The translations under genes and the position numbers were made by a program. A model generated the notes under the pieces. It saw only the letters and a list, made by a program, of their open reading frames with translations. It made no database searches and had not been told where the DNA came from. DNA of 64,000 nucleotides, from contig OY755252.1 of the NCBI GenBank assembly GCA_963576725.1, positions 43,355,552 to 43,419,551 of the forward strand, read 5' to 3'. Positions 53,015 through 63,647 of this stretch are shown piece after piece; position 1 is the stretch's first letter, and each line of letters opens with the position of its first letter. This DNA comes from Azorinus chamasolen (lineage: Eukaryota; Mollusca; Bivalvia; Cardiida; Solecurtidae).

Positions 53015-53216
53015 CAGTAAACCCTCTCTATAACGGCCACTAAATTGTGTTAGATAGTTGGTATTTAGGGCAGGTGGCTGCTTAAAGCAAGGTGAAAGTA
53101 AAACAGAACGCTCCTATAGGAGCGTTCTGATTTTTTTTACCTTGCTTTAAGAAGCCACATGCTTTAACACAAACTACTCTATGTAATTTAGTGGCCGTTA
53201 TAGAGAGGTTTTACTG
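53015..53216. mobile_element. P1 pogo-like MITE
   Basis: 202 bp, CAGTAAACCCTCTCT to AGAGAGGTTTTACTG; apex GCTCCTATAGGAGC (53110-53123). Confidence 0.85.
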
Positions 53217-53329
53217 TACATCAGTCGAGAGTATGAATTGCTTCATTAACCCGTATAGCCGGAGTGTACAAATGTCACCGGCTGAATTCTTAGATCTTAT
53301 ATCGATTAGTGTGGATGCTATTTGGTTAC

Positions 53330-53420
53330 TGGCATAGTGGTGACCAGTTTGTATCCTGATGGGACACCGAGGTACACTGTGTCCCTTTTGGGTCCAAGTT
53401 AATACATATGCGGGACAGGT
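53330..53420. repeat. H7 hairpin
   Basis: CCAGTTTGTATCCTGATGGG, ACACCGAGGTACACTGTGTC, GGGTCCAAGTTAATAC. Confidence 0.45.
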
Positions 53421-53785
53421 TGCGCTTTAGACGTTAAGGGTCAACCTGTTGTGTGCGGAAAACGCATGTATTGTCATTTATAAACAGTATAAAGTGTAGA
53501 CCCTGATCTGAGTGCCCTCTATCAGGGACTACATTGTTTGTCATACAGAATCACCTACCAAATTATATCCTTTCGATAATAAATGGATTCGTCTTGTCTA
53601 TATAAATAATGACAAACCTTTCACAATACCAGCATACAAAGGGTTAAATTTGTTGCAGCTAGACTGGCCCGTGAATATTTCACTGTCTGCTGCGAAATCT
53701 AACGATTCCGGAGATATTACGCGTAATTGGTCTCCGGTCGGGCCAGGTCTGCCTTCCAGATAGATTCCTGAATTACTCTTTACTT

Positions 53786-54019
53786 TTAACCCTTTCAACA
53801 CCGAAGCTCTTCAGAGTAGAAAATCTCATCAGTGTTTAACTATAGATTCCATGGAGCATGAAAGGCTTAAACTTGTTAGAGGATTTTGAATGACAAACTG
53901 TGTAGACCCTGATGAGAGGGCTCCTCTAGGAGCCCTCTGATCTGGGTCTACACTGTTTGCAAATGACAGTTCACGTGTGTCCCGTATAAAAAAGGATTTA
54001 ATGGGTCTGGAAGGTTTAA
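53786..54019. mobile_element. H8 MITE
   Basis: TTAACCCTTTCAACACC to GGAAGGTTTAA; ACAAACTGTGTAGACCC...GGGTCTACACTGTTTGC, apex GCTCCTCTAGGAGC (53920-53933). Confidence 0.7.
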
Positions 54020-54291
54020 CCTTTAGCGCCCTGATGGCGAATTGTTCTTTACTAATTTGTCTCATAAATATCAAACTGTTTAATACTCTAACACTAATTT
54101 TTTTAAATTAAAATGGAAGAAAACTGAAGCAGACGACAGTATTTTCAGACGACAATTGCCGAATGAGCAGAAGGCTAAGTGCCTTTATTGACATAAAGCA
54201 GAACAAATGATAAAGGAGCTTTTCAAGACTTAAAGTAGATTGCTCAGCGGGTGTAGAACAGGTACTTGGCAGGCATCCGCTTGGCACTGAA

Positions 54292-54423
54292 CCCTTTATC
54301 TCATTAATATTCATGACAGAAAACACTACATCATGAATATTAATTAGCTGAAATTTGTATTACGGCGTATGAACACATGAATGTTTTGGCCACTGGTAGT
54401 GAAGGATTTAATGTAAAGTTAAA
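54292..54423 (+). mobile_element. H1 MITE, left half
   Basis: CCCTTTATCTCATTAATATTC, TACATCATGAATATTAATTA, TTTTGGCCACTGGTAGTG; abuts another H1. Confidence 0.5.
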
Positions 54424-54930
54424 TAACCCTTTACTCCATTAATACGTCCTTTTACGCTTTTGCAAACAGAGTATACCCAGATCAGACGGTTCCTGTATGA
54501 GCTGTCTGATCAGGGTCTGCTCTGTTTGCTGATGATATAATATAGATATGAGTCTGCAGTTTCTGCCAAGAGCAAAACATTCATGGCGAGGTTGGGTACC
54601 CGTTAACCAGGTTTAAGCCCCACCAGTAGGTTTTTGGCTACTGACCGTTCCAAGGCGGTACTCCTGCTTTCAGCCTATGGTCAACTTTATTGTTTAATAT
54701 GCTTAATGTTTAATGTTTTTCGTCTTGATATGCGTCCTGTTATGTTTTGTCTTGTGGCTTTACCGTTTCTTGTTTGATGGTGTTTGGTGCGGTGTCATTT
54801 CGTATGTGGCTCTCCCTGTTTGACTATTGTTCCATATTCATTGTGCTTTTATAATTAAATAATTTAATTAATATTCATGACGTCATTATTTCTTACATGA
54901 ATATTCATGGAGGAAAGGATCAAATCCCCC
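54424..54930 (-). mobile_element. H1 MITE interrupted by repeat R54
   Basis: ATAACCCTTTACTCC, full hairpin GCAAACAGAGTATACCC...GGGTCTGCTCTGTTTGC, GTTTCTGCCAAGAGCAAAAC; R54 insertion 54586-54835; then TTAATATTCATGACGTCATT and ATTCATGGAGGAAAGGATC. Confidence 0.6.
54586..54835 (+). repeat. Interspersed repeat R54, copy 1 (inserted in an H1 MITE)
   Basis: Contains GAGGTTGGGTACCC, GGCTACTGACCGTTCCAAGG and a GTTTTGTCTTG...GTGTGGC T-rich tail, shared with 57093-57290 and partly 26180-26290. It splits an H1 element. SINE-like in size; class not known. Confidence 0.55.
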
Positions 54931-55283
54931 ACCCCCCTAAGCGAATATTCAAGAATATCCAACCGCTCATCCTGTTTACAGTATTTACATCGCAGGCAAA
55001 TGACGTTTGTTATTAGATAAGCGCAACAATTCCGGGGCCCAAATTAAATTTCAAGCCGACAAAATGACAAACTATGGAGGAATGGCATCATTTGTCAGAG
55101 AAAATGGCTTTTTCTGAAACGCCTGTAGCAATTCAGACGCATGGGGGTTTAACTTAATTAAATCGTCTGTCAAAAAAAGTTAGATTTAGTTTGTTTACGC
55201 TGCCCAGTAACCGGTATAACTAAAATGAGAATCGCCTTCTTAGAGCATACTGTTCCCTTTTGAGACTAAGCGGCAGATAGTAT
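54931..55283. other. No feature seen
   Basis: Starts with a C-run (54928-54940); no coding sign. Confidence 0.4.
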
Positions 55284-55490
55284 TCATTTACTCCATGAAT
55301 ATTCATCTAAGATATAATGACATAATTAATTTTAAATTAACTGACTTTTTTATAATGAAGCATGAACATGTATGTTTTGGACATGGTAGAAACTGTAGAC
55401 ACATATCTGTATTATTCCATAAGCATCTGGGTCTACTCTGTTTGCAAAATCGTTATAAGGACAAGGCTTAAATATGGAGTAAAGGGTTAT
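55284..55490 (+). mobile_element. H1 MITE, left hairpin arm deleted
   Basis: CATTTACTCCATGAATATTC, TTTTGGACATGGTAGAAACT, CATAAGCATCTGGGTCTACT and GGAGTAAAGGGTTA. Confidence 0.6.
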
Positions 55491-55609
55491 TACTGAACGT
55501 ATTACTAACGTGAAACTTTGATTGGATAAGATCCGACCATTTAGCAACGAGCTAAAATTCTATGAAGCACAGTTTAATCTCTCTAACCCGGGCGTTAAAT
55601 TTGGTATAA

Positions 55610-55745
55610 ATATCGGTCTTGTAGACAGGTTGCAGCTTAATGCAGGGTGAAAGCCACACAGAAATCTCCCCAGGGAGGACTTTAACCCTGCATTAAGCAG
55701 CCACCTGCCTAAAGGTATATTTTTTTCTACTAGAATTCCGGTTTA
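55610..55745. mobile_element. P-type MITE
   Basis: GACAGGTTGCAGCTTAATGC with GCATTAAGCAGCCACCTGCC; GAAATCTCCCCAGGGAGGAC apex. Confidence 0.6.
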
Positions 55746-56104
55746 CAGAGCTTAAAACTGTATTCAAAGTATAAAGGTGATCTTCGGCTGTTGTCCCACT
55801 ACTGCAAACAGCTGTGCTGGAAATTATCTTGACCAAACTTAAAGAATGATGCAGGCGGCACAACGGCACTGCAGTACTAATTCATGTCTTCTGTGTTTCT
55901 TCAAAATGACGAACTTGTTTACAAAAGTCATCATATTACCTTGAACATGAGGGTTCGTAGGAGATGTGATGACACCTGCAAAAACGAACATCGTCATTTT
56001 GAAGAAAGAGAGAAGAAATATCTTACTTTAAACAATATGTTTGGTGTTACTGTCCATAAACGATGATACTTACCGAAATAACTAATACAGGCAATTGTTT
56101 ATGT
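55746..56104. repeat. Short fold-back, otherwise no feature
   Basis: TCTTCAAAATGACGAAC (55899-55915) faces GAACATCGTCATTTTGAAGA (55987-56006). Confidence 0.5.
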
Positions 56105-56363
56105 TAACATTTTACCTATTAGGGACGCATTGTTATGCATTTGCAAACAGACTAGAACCCAGACCAGAAAGACCCCATAGAATCATGGTCGGGTTTGTTT
56201 GCTTATGAATAATAATCATAGGTATGGTTCTATATTTTCGTCCATGGTCAGAAGGTCCTTTGTTTATAATGCTAGACAATATTATCAAAACTATCAGCTA
56301 CATGGAATTACTATTTATAAAGTCATGAATTCTTACAATAATATTCGTTAGGTAAACGGTGAA
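56105..56363 (-). mobile_element. H1 MITE, degraded
   Basis: TTAACATTTTACC, TTTGCAAACAGACTAGAACCC...GGGTTTGTTTGCTTATGAA, TTCTATATTTTCGTCC, ATTCGTTAGGTAAACGG. Confidence 0.5.
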
Positions 56364-56787
56364 AAAACCCTGATGAAATTGAAACGAATGTGTGCTTTTT
56401 TAGTTAACAGCTAGTACAAGTATTGTCACTATGAACATTAACGGATGGGCACGTTTGAATTCTGAGGTTTCAACAAATGGGGTAGTTACTATTGTAAAAT
56501 AAAACCCAATAGAACATAAATCAGACATGGGAGGCCAATGGAAAGTCGACAGCAGCTACAGAAGCAGACCTGAAGTGCACGAGCACATACATATGCACAC
56601 ACAACCTTCATAAAACTGTCTCTTGTCTGCTAACCACCGAAAGCATAGCCGAGCTATATGACCAAACTATGTTGCAATGCCGTTAAACCAAGCTCAAATG
56701 ACTTATCCGCAATTGTTCCGGTCTCTGACTGGTCATCGAGTACATGACTTCGATGTCCTGCTTGTTTTCTGCACAATAAAACAGTTA

Positions 56788-56934
56788 CAGTAAAACCCCG
56801 CTAATGCGACCACCTAAAAGAGGTATAATTCTTGGAGCTAGATGTAGGTGTTAGCTTAATGCAGGACAAAAGTAATGCGGAAAGCTCATACCCATGTGTA
56901 TTTATTAAGTGGTCGCATTAGAGGGGTTTTACTG
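56788..56934. mobile_element. P2 pogo-like MITE, right inner arm deleted
   Basis: CAGTAAAACCCCGCTAATGC to GCATTAGAGGGGTTTTACTG. Confidence 0.75.
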
Positions 56935-57092
56935 TATATCTTTAGAATTCCCTTGTATTAATTTCCTTCTATGTTTTAAAATGTCGGTGAAGAAATTTAC
57001 GACGTCACTTATTCTACAGTTTGAGTATCATTTGGTCTGACATCGTTACTATCTGGAAGGGGAATTTTACTTTACATGTTGACTTTTGAATA

Positions 57093-57290
57093 CGCGTGAG
57101 GTTGGGTGCCCATAAACCTTGTTTAAGTCCCCAGTAGCCCTTTTCGACTACTGACCGTTCCAAGGCCACATTCCTGTTTTCACGCTATGGTCTACTTTGT
57201 TTTATATGGTAAATGTGTTATGTCTTTTTGTGCGTTGGTGATGTTTTGGTGCCGTGCTCTTTTGTGTCTGGCGCTCCCTGTAGGACTGGT
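57093..57290 (+). repeat. Interspersed repeat R54, copy 2
   Basis: GTGAGGTTGGGTGCCC, CGACTACTGACCGTTCCAAG and GTGCCGTGCTCTTTTGTG align in order with 54586-54835. Confidence 0.55.
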
Positions 57291-57466
57291 TTTCCACTTT
57301 CAATCAGAATCAGCGTAAAGAAAAGATAAGTATTGAAGAAAAACTGTTGATTTTGTATCACAGTGGCATTTTCCGATATAAGCTCAAATTGACAATTTTT
57401 ATAAACAAATACAAATTTGTATGATCCTATTGAAATACGCGTTTATTGTAGGGACTATCATATTAC

Positions 57467-58905
57467 CATCTGTATACCTTGTATTAACATTGGTATACCT
57501 TGTACATTTTATTGACATTGGTATACCTTGTACATGTTGATTAACATTGGTATACCTTGTATATGTGATAACCATTGGTATACATTGTGCATTTGATAAA
57601 CGTTTGTATACCATGTACATATGATTAACATTGGTATACCTTGTACATATGATTAACATTGGTATACCTTGTACATTTGATTAACATTGGTATATCTTGT
57701 ACAATTGATTAACATTGGTATACCCTGTACATTTGATTAACGTTGGTATATCTTGTACATTTGCTTAACATTGGTTTACCTTGTACATTTGATTAATATT
57801 GGTATACCTTGTGTATTTGATTACCATTGGTATACTTTTTACATTTGATTACCATTGGTATACCTTGTGCATTTGATTAACTTCACGTTGGTAAATCTTG
57901 TGTATTTGATTAACATTGGTATAGCTTGTGCATTTGATTACCATTGGTACATGTATACCTTGTGCATTTGATTAACATTGGTATACCTTGTACATTGGAT
58001 TAACATTGGTATACCTTGTGCATCTGATTGACATTGGTATACCTCGTATATTTGATTAACATTGGTATACCCTGTGCATTTGATTAACGTTGGTATATCT
58101 TGTGCATTTGATTAAAGTTGGCATACCTTGTACATTTGATTAACATTGGTATACCTTGTGCATTTGATTGACATTGGTATACACTGTATATTTGATAAAA
58201 AATGGTATACATTGTGCATTTTGGTATACCTTGTGCATTTTATTTACATTAGTATACCTTATGCATTTGATTAACATTGGTATGCATTGAACGCACATGT
58301 CCTGTGTGAAAAGAGTGCTATATAAATGTGGTATAATAATACATGTAGTACCGTGTGCATTTGATAAACATTGGTATACCTTGTGCATTTGATTACCATT
58401 GGTATACCTTGTGTATTTGATAAACATCGATATACCTTGTGCATTTGATTACCATTGGTATACCTTGTGCATTTGGTAAACATTGGTTTACATTGTATAT
58501 TTGATTAACATTGATATACCTTGTGCATTTGATTGACATTGGTATACCTTGTGCATTTGGTAAACATTGGTTTACATTGTATATTTGATTAACATTGATA
58601 TACCTTGTGCATTTGATTGACATTGGTATACCTTGAGTATTTGATTAACATTGGTATACCATGTTCATTTGAATAACATCGGTATACCTTATGGACGTCA
58701 TTAACACTTTGTAGATTTAGTGAGCGTATGTATACCTGCAGTTTAAGTGAACATTGGCATACCATGTAGTTTTGATTAACATTGGTACGATATGTTGAAC
58801 ATTTAATTGACATTGGTATACAGTGTAGATTTGATTACAATAGGTATACATTTGTACCTTGTACGTGTGTATATTGATTAAAATTGGTATACCTTGTACA
58901 TTGGT
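57467..58905. repeat. 28-bp minisatellite, about 50 units
   Basis: Unit ATTGGTATACCTTGTGCATT plus TGATTAAC. Short direct shifts occur near 58290-58350. Because 28 is not a multiple of 3, minus-strand open frames show a 28-residue period (..KCTRYTNVNQMHKVYQC..); they are artefacts. Confidence 0.93.
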
Positions 58906-59093
58906 ATATAAACACGTATATTGTATCTTGGAAGTATGACTGTATGAGTATCAGCAAGCAGAGCTTTTATACTGACATTTAGCCATGACAGAAGCTAAAC
59001 TGTATAAATAGACCTATATTTTCCAGATGGTGTCTGATCTGTGTCTACCCTGTTACATTGCAAATGCGCAAATACTGGTTTTTATCATATACA

Positions 59094-59271
59094 ACTGAAC
59101 CTGTCTTAAGCGACCATTAAAAGAGGTCAAATTAAGCTGTAAGGCAGGTGGTAGCTTAATGCAGGTAATTATAGGAGATTTCTGCATTACCTTTGCCCTG
59201 CATTTAGCTACCAGCTGCTTTTTAATATTTGTGTCCATTCAATATAAGGTCGCTTAAGACATGTTCTACTG
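59094..59271. mobile_element. P-type MITE
   Basis: CTGAACCTGTCTTAAGCGAC to GGTCGCTTAAGACATGTTCT; GCAGGTGGTAGCTTAATGCA and GCATTTAGCTACCAGCTGC. Confidence 0.68.
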
Positions 59272-59651
59272 TACATGGTTAAGAGACAGGTGGTGAAATG
59301 ATAAAATAGAATTTAATCAGTATAAGTAGGACCCACCCATATCAGACCGAACGAATCATGTAACATGTACCTTTATTCATACAATGCAGCTGTTGTTGAT
59401 CATGATTGCCTTTTCATAATCCAAATATTGATTTTATACATGTTGGAAATGCTACACTTTTAATTGGCGACCTAAAAATAGGAGCTATATATAGAGTATT
59501 TATGGATTTTCCTTTCTTGGCTTATCTCCCAAGTGTATGTATACATGAACAACATGTACATGTACATGAAACATCACCATCGCTTCCCTACCTTTTTTGT
59601 TTCCTTTATGAATTCAAGACGCTTGATATCAAGGTCTTCTGATACTTGTTT

Positions 59652-59815
59652 ACCCTTACCTCATGAATATTCATGTTTGAATTAATGCCATCATATTGGC
59701 TTAATATAATGGTGTACGAGCACTTGACTTTTGACGAAGGCAGAACCTGTGCAATCTAATCTATACTATGTTAAAAGCAAACAGCTCAGATCATTGGTGC
59801 CTTTCATTGGCAATT
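59652..59815 (+). mobile_element. H1 MITE fragment
   Basis: CCCTTACCTCATGAATATTC, GGCAGAACCTGTGCAATC, AAAAGCAAACAGCTCAGATC; right part lost. Confidence 0.5.
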
Positions 59816-59834
59816 TAAAATTTGGAACCATATA

Positions 59835-60020
59835 CAGTTAAACCCCACTAAACCGGACTTCTAGTAGAGAAGAATGTATATACTTTGAGGTAGGTGGATG
59901 CTTGATGCAGCGTAAAGGTCACCCAGAAAGCTCCTAGAGGAACTTTCTGCATGACTTTCACCCTGCATTAAGCTGCCATCTGTCTCCAAGATGTTTACAC
60001 ATGTTTAGAGAGGTTTTACT
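59835..60020. mobile_element. P3 pogo-like MITE
   Basis: CAGTTAAACCCCACTAAACC to GTTTAGAGAGGTTTTACT; AGAAAGCTCCTAGAGGAACT apex. Confidence 0.72.
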
Positions 60021-60183
60021 CTAAATAGTAGGTACGGGTTTCCTTTTTCTGGCGTATCTGTCATGTGTATACATGAACAACTACTAAACATTTAGGGATT
60101 AAACCATTGCCATCGCTTCCCTATTTAAGTTCTAGTTCATTTGTAAAGTTATAATGTTTGATTTTTAGATCTTCAAAATCTTA

Positions 60184-60390
60184 TTAACCCTTTACCTCAT
60201 GCAGGAAATAATAGCATCATGAAACTATTCATTATCCGAATTTAGATAATGGCTACGATTACAGGAGCTACATAATTCTATTAGCAAACATAGCAGACCC
60301 TGATTAGACTGCTCCGATAGTAGTCGCCTGATCTGTATCTACTCTGTCTGCAAAGCCGTTAAAGGCGAATCAATGAGGTAAATGGTCACG
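60184..60390 (+). mobile_element. H1 MITE
   Basis: TTAACCCTTTACCTCATG, GCAAACATAGCAGACCC...ATCTACTCTGTCTGC, AATGAGGTAAATGGTCA. Confidence 0.6.
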
Positions 60391-60542
60391 CTTTGTCACT
60401 CAAACACTTGGGGCCAGTTTTGCTCAAGATCGTACGACTGACGTTATCGTAAGTCTTATTAATTTATTACAGTTGCTAGTACTCGGATAGCCGAATATAT
60501 CGGACATGATCATGTACAGCAATAAAGGCCAACTTCATACGA

Positions 60543-60815
60543 CAGAAATTATCGTAAGTTCTAAAATACGACCAGCGCAACTGGAAGATACATCATAGAA
60601 CAGAAATTATCGTGAGTTCTAACATACGACCATCGCAACTGGAAGTTCGTGACGTCATTCGACTGACGTCATCGATACATCATAGAGCAGAAATTATCGT
60701 AAGTTCTAACATACGACCATCGCAACTGGAAGTTCGTGACGTCATCCGACTGACGTCATCGATACATCATAGAACAGAAATTATCGTAAGTTCTAACACA
60801 CTACCATCGCAATTG
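60543..60815 (+). repeat. 87-bp tandem repeat with consensus CRE palindromes
   Basis: Units start at 60543 (58 bp, short), 60601, 60688 and 60775 with CAGAAATTATCG. The two full units each carry TGACGTCA twice (60650, 60664; 60737, 60751). The open frame across it is repeat-derived. Confidence 0.88.
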
Positions 60816-60846
60816 GAAGTTGGAAGGATCTCCCACTTTTAGAATA

Positions 60847-61009
60847 CAGTAAAACCCCGCTAATGCGACAACTTAATGAATAAACATGGGTGTCTTTATA
60901 AGCAGGTGGTTGCTTAATGCAGGACAAAAGTAATGCATTAAGCTACCACCTACATCTAGCACCCAGAATTATACCTCTTTTAGGTGGTCGCATTAGCGGA
61001 ACTTTACTG
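60847..61009. mobile_element. P2 pogo-like MITE, apex deleted
   Basis: CAGTAAAACCCCGCTAATGC to GCATTAGCGGAACTTTACTG; the hairpin centre is reduced to AAAAGTAATGCATTAAGC. Confidence 0.75.
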
Positions 61010-61097
61010 TATTTACTTCACAGCAGCAGGTGTTAAGTGCTTCTGTGGCGGTCGTAAAAGGTCGTCCCGTACTTCATTCTCAGTGTTGTTATATTTT

Positions 61098-61280
61098 CTG
61101 ATCATTCGGGATCATTAGTTTTGATGTTATTAGTTTTGAAAATTGAATACTGCTTAAGCCGGTGCTAGGGTGCGTGAGTAGTGTTGCACTTTTAAGTACT
61201 ACTCATGAACAGACTCAAAAACTAAGTCTGCAATTTTCTCTTTTAGCATTGCTACTTTTGCTTTCGAAGGATTTCCCACT
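61098..61280 (-). repeat. Repeat R33, copy 4 (inverted)
   Basis: CGGGATCATTAGTTTTGATG, GCTTAAGCCGGTGCTAGGG, GCAATTTTCTCTTTTAGCAT, TTTGCTTTCGAAGG. Confidence 0.65.
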
Positions 61281-61529
61281 TTGCCTTTGGCAAATAGTGT
61301 AGATGACGAGGCAGCGAACAAGTAGTCGTATTGATTGATTCAAACAGTGGGCAAACCTTATTTCCAATTAATTCTAGGATTCTAGGAGGTTCATAAGGAC
61401 ACTATTTATAAGTCCCATCGGTCCAAAAGCAAAATGGTGATCTTATATTTTAGACAGCGCATGTCTTAGATAACTATTGAATTTGTGTTGTAGGGAAAAT
61501 TAATAAATATTTATAACTCAAACTTAAAC

Positions 61530-61750
61530 TTTTCACCTGATGAATATTCATGTCAAATAGAATGACGTCATGAATATATAATCAGATCAATATTATTTAA
61601 TTTGCAAACAGAGCAGGTCCTGATCTAGGTCTGCTCTGTTTGCAAATGCGTCAAAGATCATCTCTGTCAAAGGTCATCTCTGTCAAAGGCCATCTCTGTC
61701 AAAGGTCATCTCTGTCAAAGGCCATCTCTGTCAAAGGTCATCTCTGCCGG
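61530..61750 (+). mobile_element. H1 MITE with tandem growth at its right end
   Basis: CACCTGATGAATATTCATG, TTTGCAAACAGAGCAGGTCC joined to AGGTCTGCTCTGTTTGC, then six 16-bp repeats. Confidence 0.55.
61651..61746 (+). repeat. 16-bp tandem repeat, six units
   Basis: TCAAAGGYCATCTCTG repeated; starts exactly after the TTTGCAAATGCG end of an H1 hairpin. GGTC and GGCC versions alternate, a 32-bp higher-order unit. Confidence 0.88.
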
Positions 61751-61768
61751 ATAAATGTCGACGTTTAG

Positions 61769-61850
61769 TCTGGTTGCAGATTAATGCAGGGCCAAAATAA
61801 TGCAAGACGCTCCCAAAATGGAGCAGTTTGCATTTCTTGGTTCGTCTGCT
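61769..61850. repeat. P-type hairpin remnant
   Basis: GTCTGGTTGCAGATTAATGC, CGCTCCCAAAATGGAGC; no ends. Confidence 0.4.
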
Positions 61851-61965
61851 TTCAAGTATACCATTGTTTATTTATATAGTGCTCGAGGTATATGTTTTAT
61901 AAATTTAAGTGCTGATTTGTCGTATAACGCTTATGAGGCCAGGTCTCATATATAAATATATGTTC

Positions 61966-62557
61966 TGCGCATTATTGGAATATGAACAATTCTAGAATTG
62001 CCCTTCGCGTTTTAGGAATTCCAATAATGCCGGACAGTATTTGAATTCCTAAAACGCGCAGGGCGATTCTAGAATGGTCCGTGCGTGTTTTTGGAATAGT
62101 GGACAAAGTTGGAATTCTCCATTTACATACATTTATAGATTATCAATCATAGTCTATTTTATTCATCACCTATATGATTTGTGTTGTACGACTGATTCCA
62201 GTAGAATACTGAAAGCCTGATGTAAACAAAAATCGTTCATAGAAACATACAAAAAGTTGACATTATTGGAATATGGACAATTCTAAAACACAATAAATAC
62301 CGTAAATAATAAGGTAATAATGACCACAAAACAGTACAATTTTAGGAAATCAGAGACTTAAGTTACCCGCATCAAATTCTCTTTTTTCTCGCCAAACTAT
62401 AGTAGATCATAACAACAGTGCTAATCATAGAGCCTAATGTAATTTGCCTTGCGCGATTCTAGTATCGCACAGGGCAATTCTGGAATGGTCCGCCATTATT
62501 GGAATTCCTAAAACGCGCAGGGCAATTCTAGAATTGTTCGTATTCAAATAATGCGCA
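61966..62557. mobile_element. 592-bp element with 64-bp terminal inverted repeats
   Basis: TGCGCATTATTGGAATATGA...TTCCAATAATG (61966-62029) is complementary to 62494-62557 with few changes. Extra inner copies of AAAACGCGCAGGGCRATTCT lie at 62050-62085 and 62455-62492. No coding capacity. Confidence 0.8.
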
Positions 62558-62604
62558 GTACTTATATACCAATTTAACGAGTCTTTCCATATAATTATTT
62601 GTTA

Positions 62605-62730
62605 AGAATTATTTTCAAAAATAACTACTTTATTTCTCCAAGACAATTCTCAAGAGTGGTCACAGCATAGGGTTTGGTAGAGAAAGGACGAATTTAGTAT
62701 CTGAGTACGCACATTTATCTGTTGCTCTGT
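62605..62730. repeat. Repeat N, copy 5
   Basis: CAAAAATAACTACTTTATTT, AGAGTGGTCACAGCATAGGG, GGTAGAGAAAGGACGAATTT; matches copy 1 in order. Confidence 0.65.
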
Positions 62731-63384
62731 GTATATGGATATCAAGTATCTTAATAAGGCGTAAGATGTGTCAGGCCATGATAGAAACTGTGGAATCAGA
62801 ATTGTTAGCAACCACAGCACACTATGCTGAGACAGCTCTTATAGGTAAATAGACGTGGCTATGGAGTACAGGTGAGGTAAGTTGCGAATAAAGCAACAAG
62901 AAAAAAAGCGAATAAAGCAACAAGAAAAAAGGCGAAACGAAAATGGAAAACACCTATGTCAGCACATGTACATAATTATATAGGAGAAGATTTTGAACCT
63001 GCTCCAAAGAAGGATTTATATGTCTGATTTCATTTCTCCCCAACTCTTGGAATGAAGGAAACGAATGAACCGGCATCGACAAACAATGTACATACATGGG
63101 CTCTTTGACAAAATTATTTCAAAATCCTTGCACAAACCATACCTTTTCATTCTGAATTGACTCTTTTGTTAACCAGTGATGGGGCATTGCACTATGAATG
63201 TTTAAGCATTGTTATGGTTAAAGTGTTCTCCATTGGTCTTTCACTTGTCACTCAGTTCTATCATAGACTGTCTGTTAGCATATAAGCACGTGTTGAAGTC
63301 AATTAGCCCAGTTGTAAAACAAATGACTGCTCAGAACCTTGAGTTATTTTGATTACGTCTGTTTCGACAAGCTTTAGAGAAACT
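62731..63384. other. No gene
   Basis: An H1-like scrap (TCAGGCCATGATAGAAACTG, 62771) and a small direct repeat only. Confidence 0.4.
62885..62940 (+). repeat. 25-bp direct repeat, two units
   Basis: GCGAATAAAGCAACAAGAAA occurs twice in a row. Confidence 0.85.
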
Positions 63385-63480
63385 ATTAACCAAGTGTCAA
63401 ATAGCTTGGATCCTGATGAGATGCCGAGTTAATCGGCGTCTCATCTTGGCCAATGCTTTTTGCAAATGCGAGTCAGGTTG
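63385..63480. mobile_element. H7 element with intact centre GAGTTAATCGG
   Basis: CAAGTGTCAAATAGCTTGG, GATGCCGAGTTAATCGGCGTC, TTTTTGCAAATGCGAGTC. Its TTAA at 63429-63432 is the site occupied by H5 in the copy at 52 kb. Confidence 0.65.
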
Positions 63481-63647
63481 CTAGTAGCCGTATAAGGGTT
63501 AATTGTCAAAATACCGAATGCAATATTCAGGACTCCACTCAGGTTTCTCAACACCTTGCACGCACTAAACATGCATCTACATTAACGCTGTTGGCGCCAA
63601 TGATTGTCGTCTGCAAACATCGTATTGTAGGCTGCTTTCAATATTAA

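Noticed and set aside
57399..58813. Several 60-95-codon minus-strand frames with K-C-T-R-Y-T-N-like repeats
   Set aside because: Direct translation of the 28-bp minisatellite; the 28-residue period is forced by the unit length.
60612..60842. 76-codon frame with repeated SNIRPSQLEVRDVIRL
   Set aside because: 87 bp is divisible by 3, so the CRE array reads open by chance; no other coding sign.
4131..63480. GATC-rich hairpins as bacterial-type regulatory sites or terminators
   Set aside because: They are dispersed, variable copies of MITEs with terminal repeats; the window is animal DNA.
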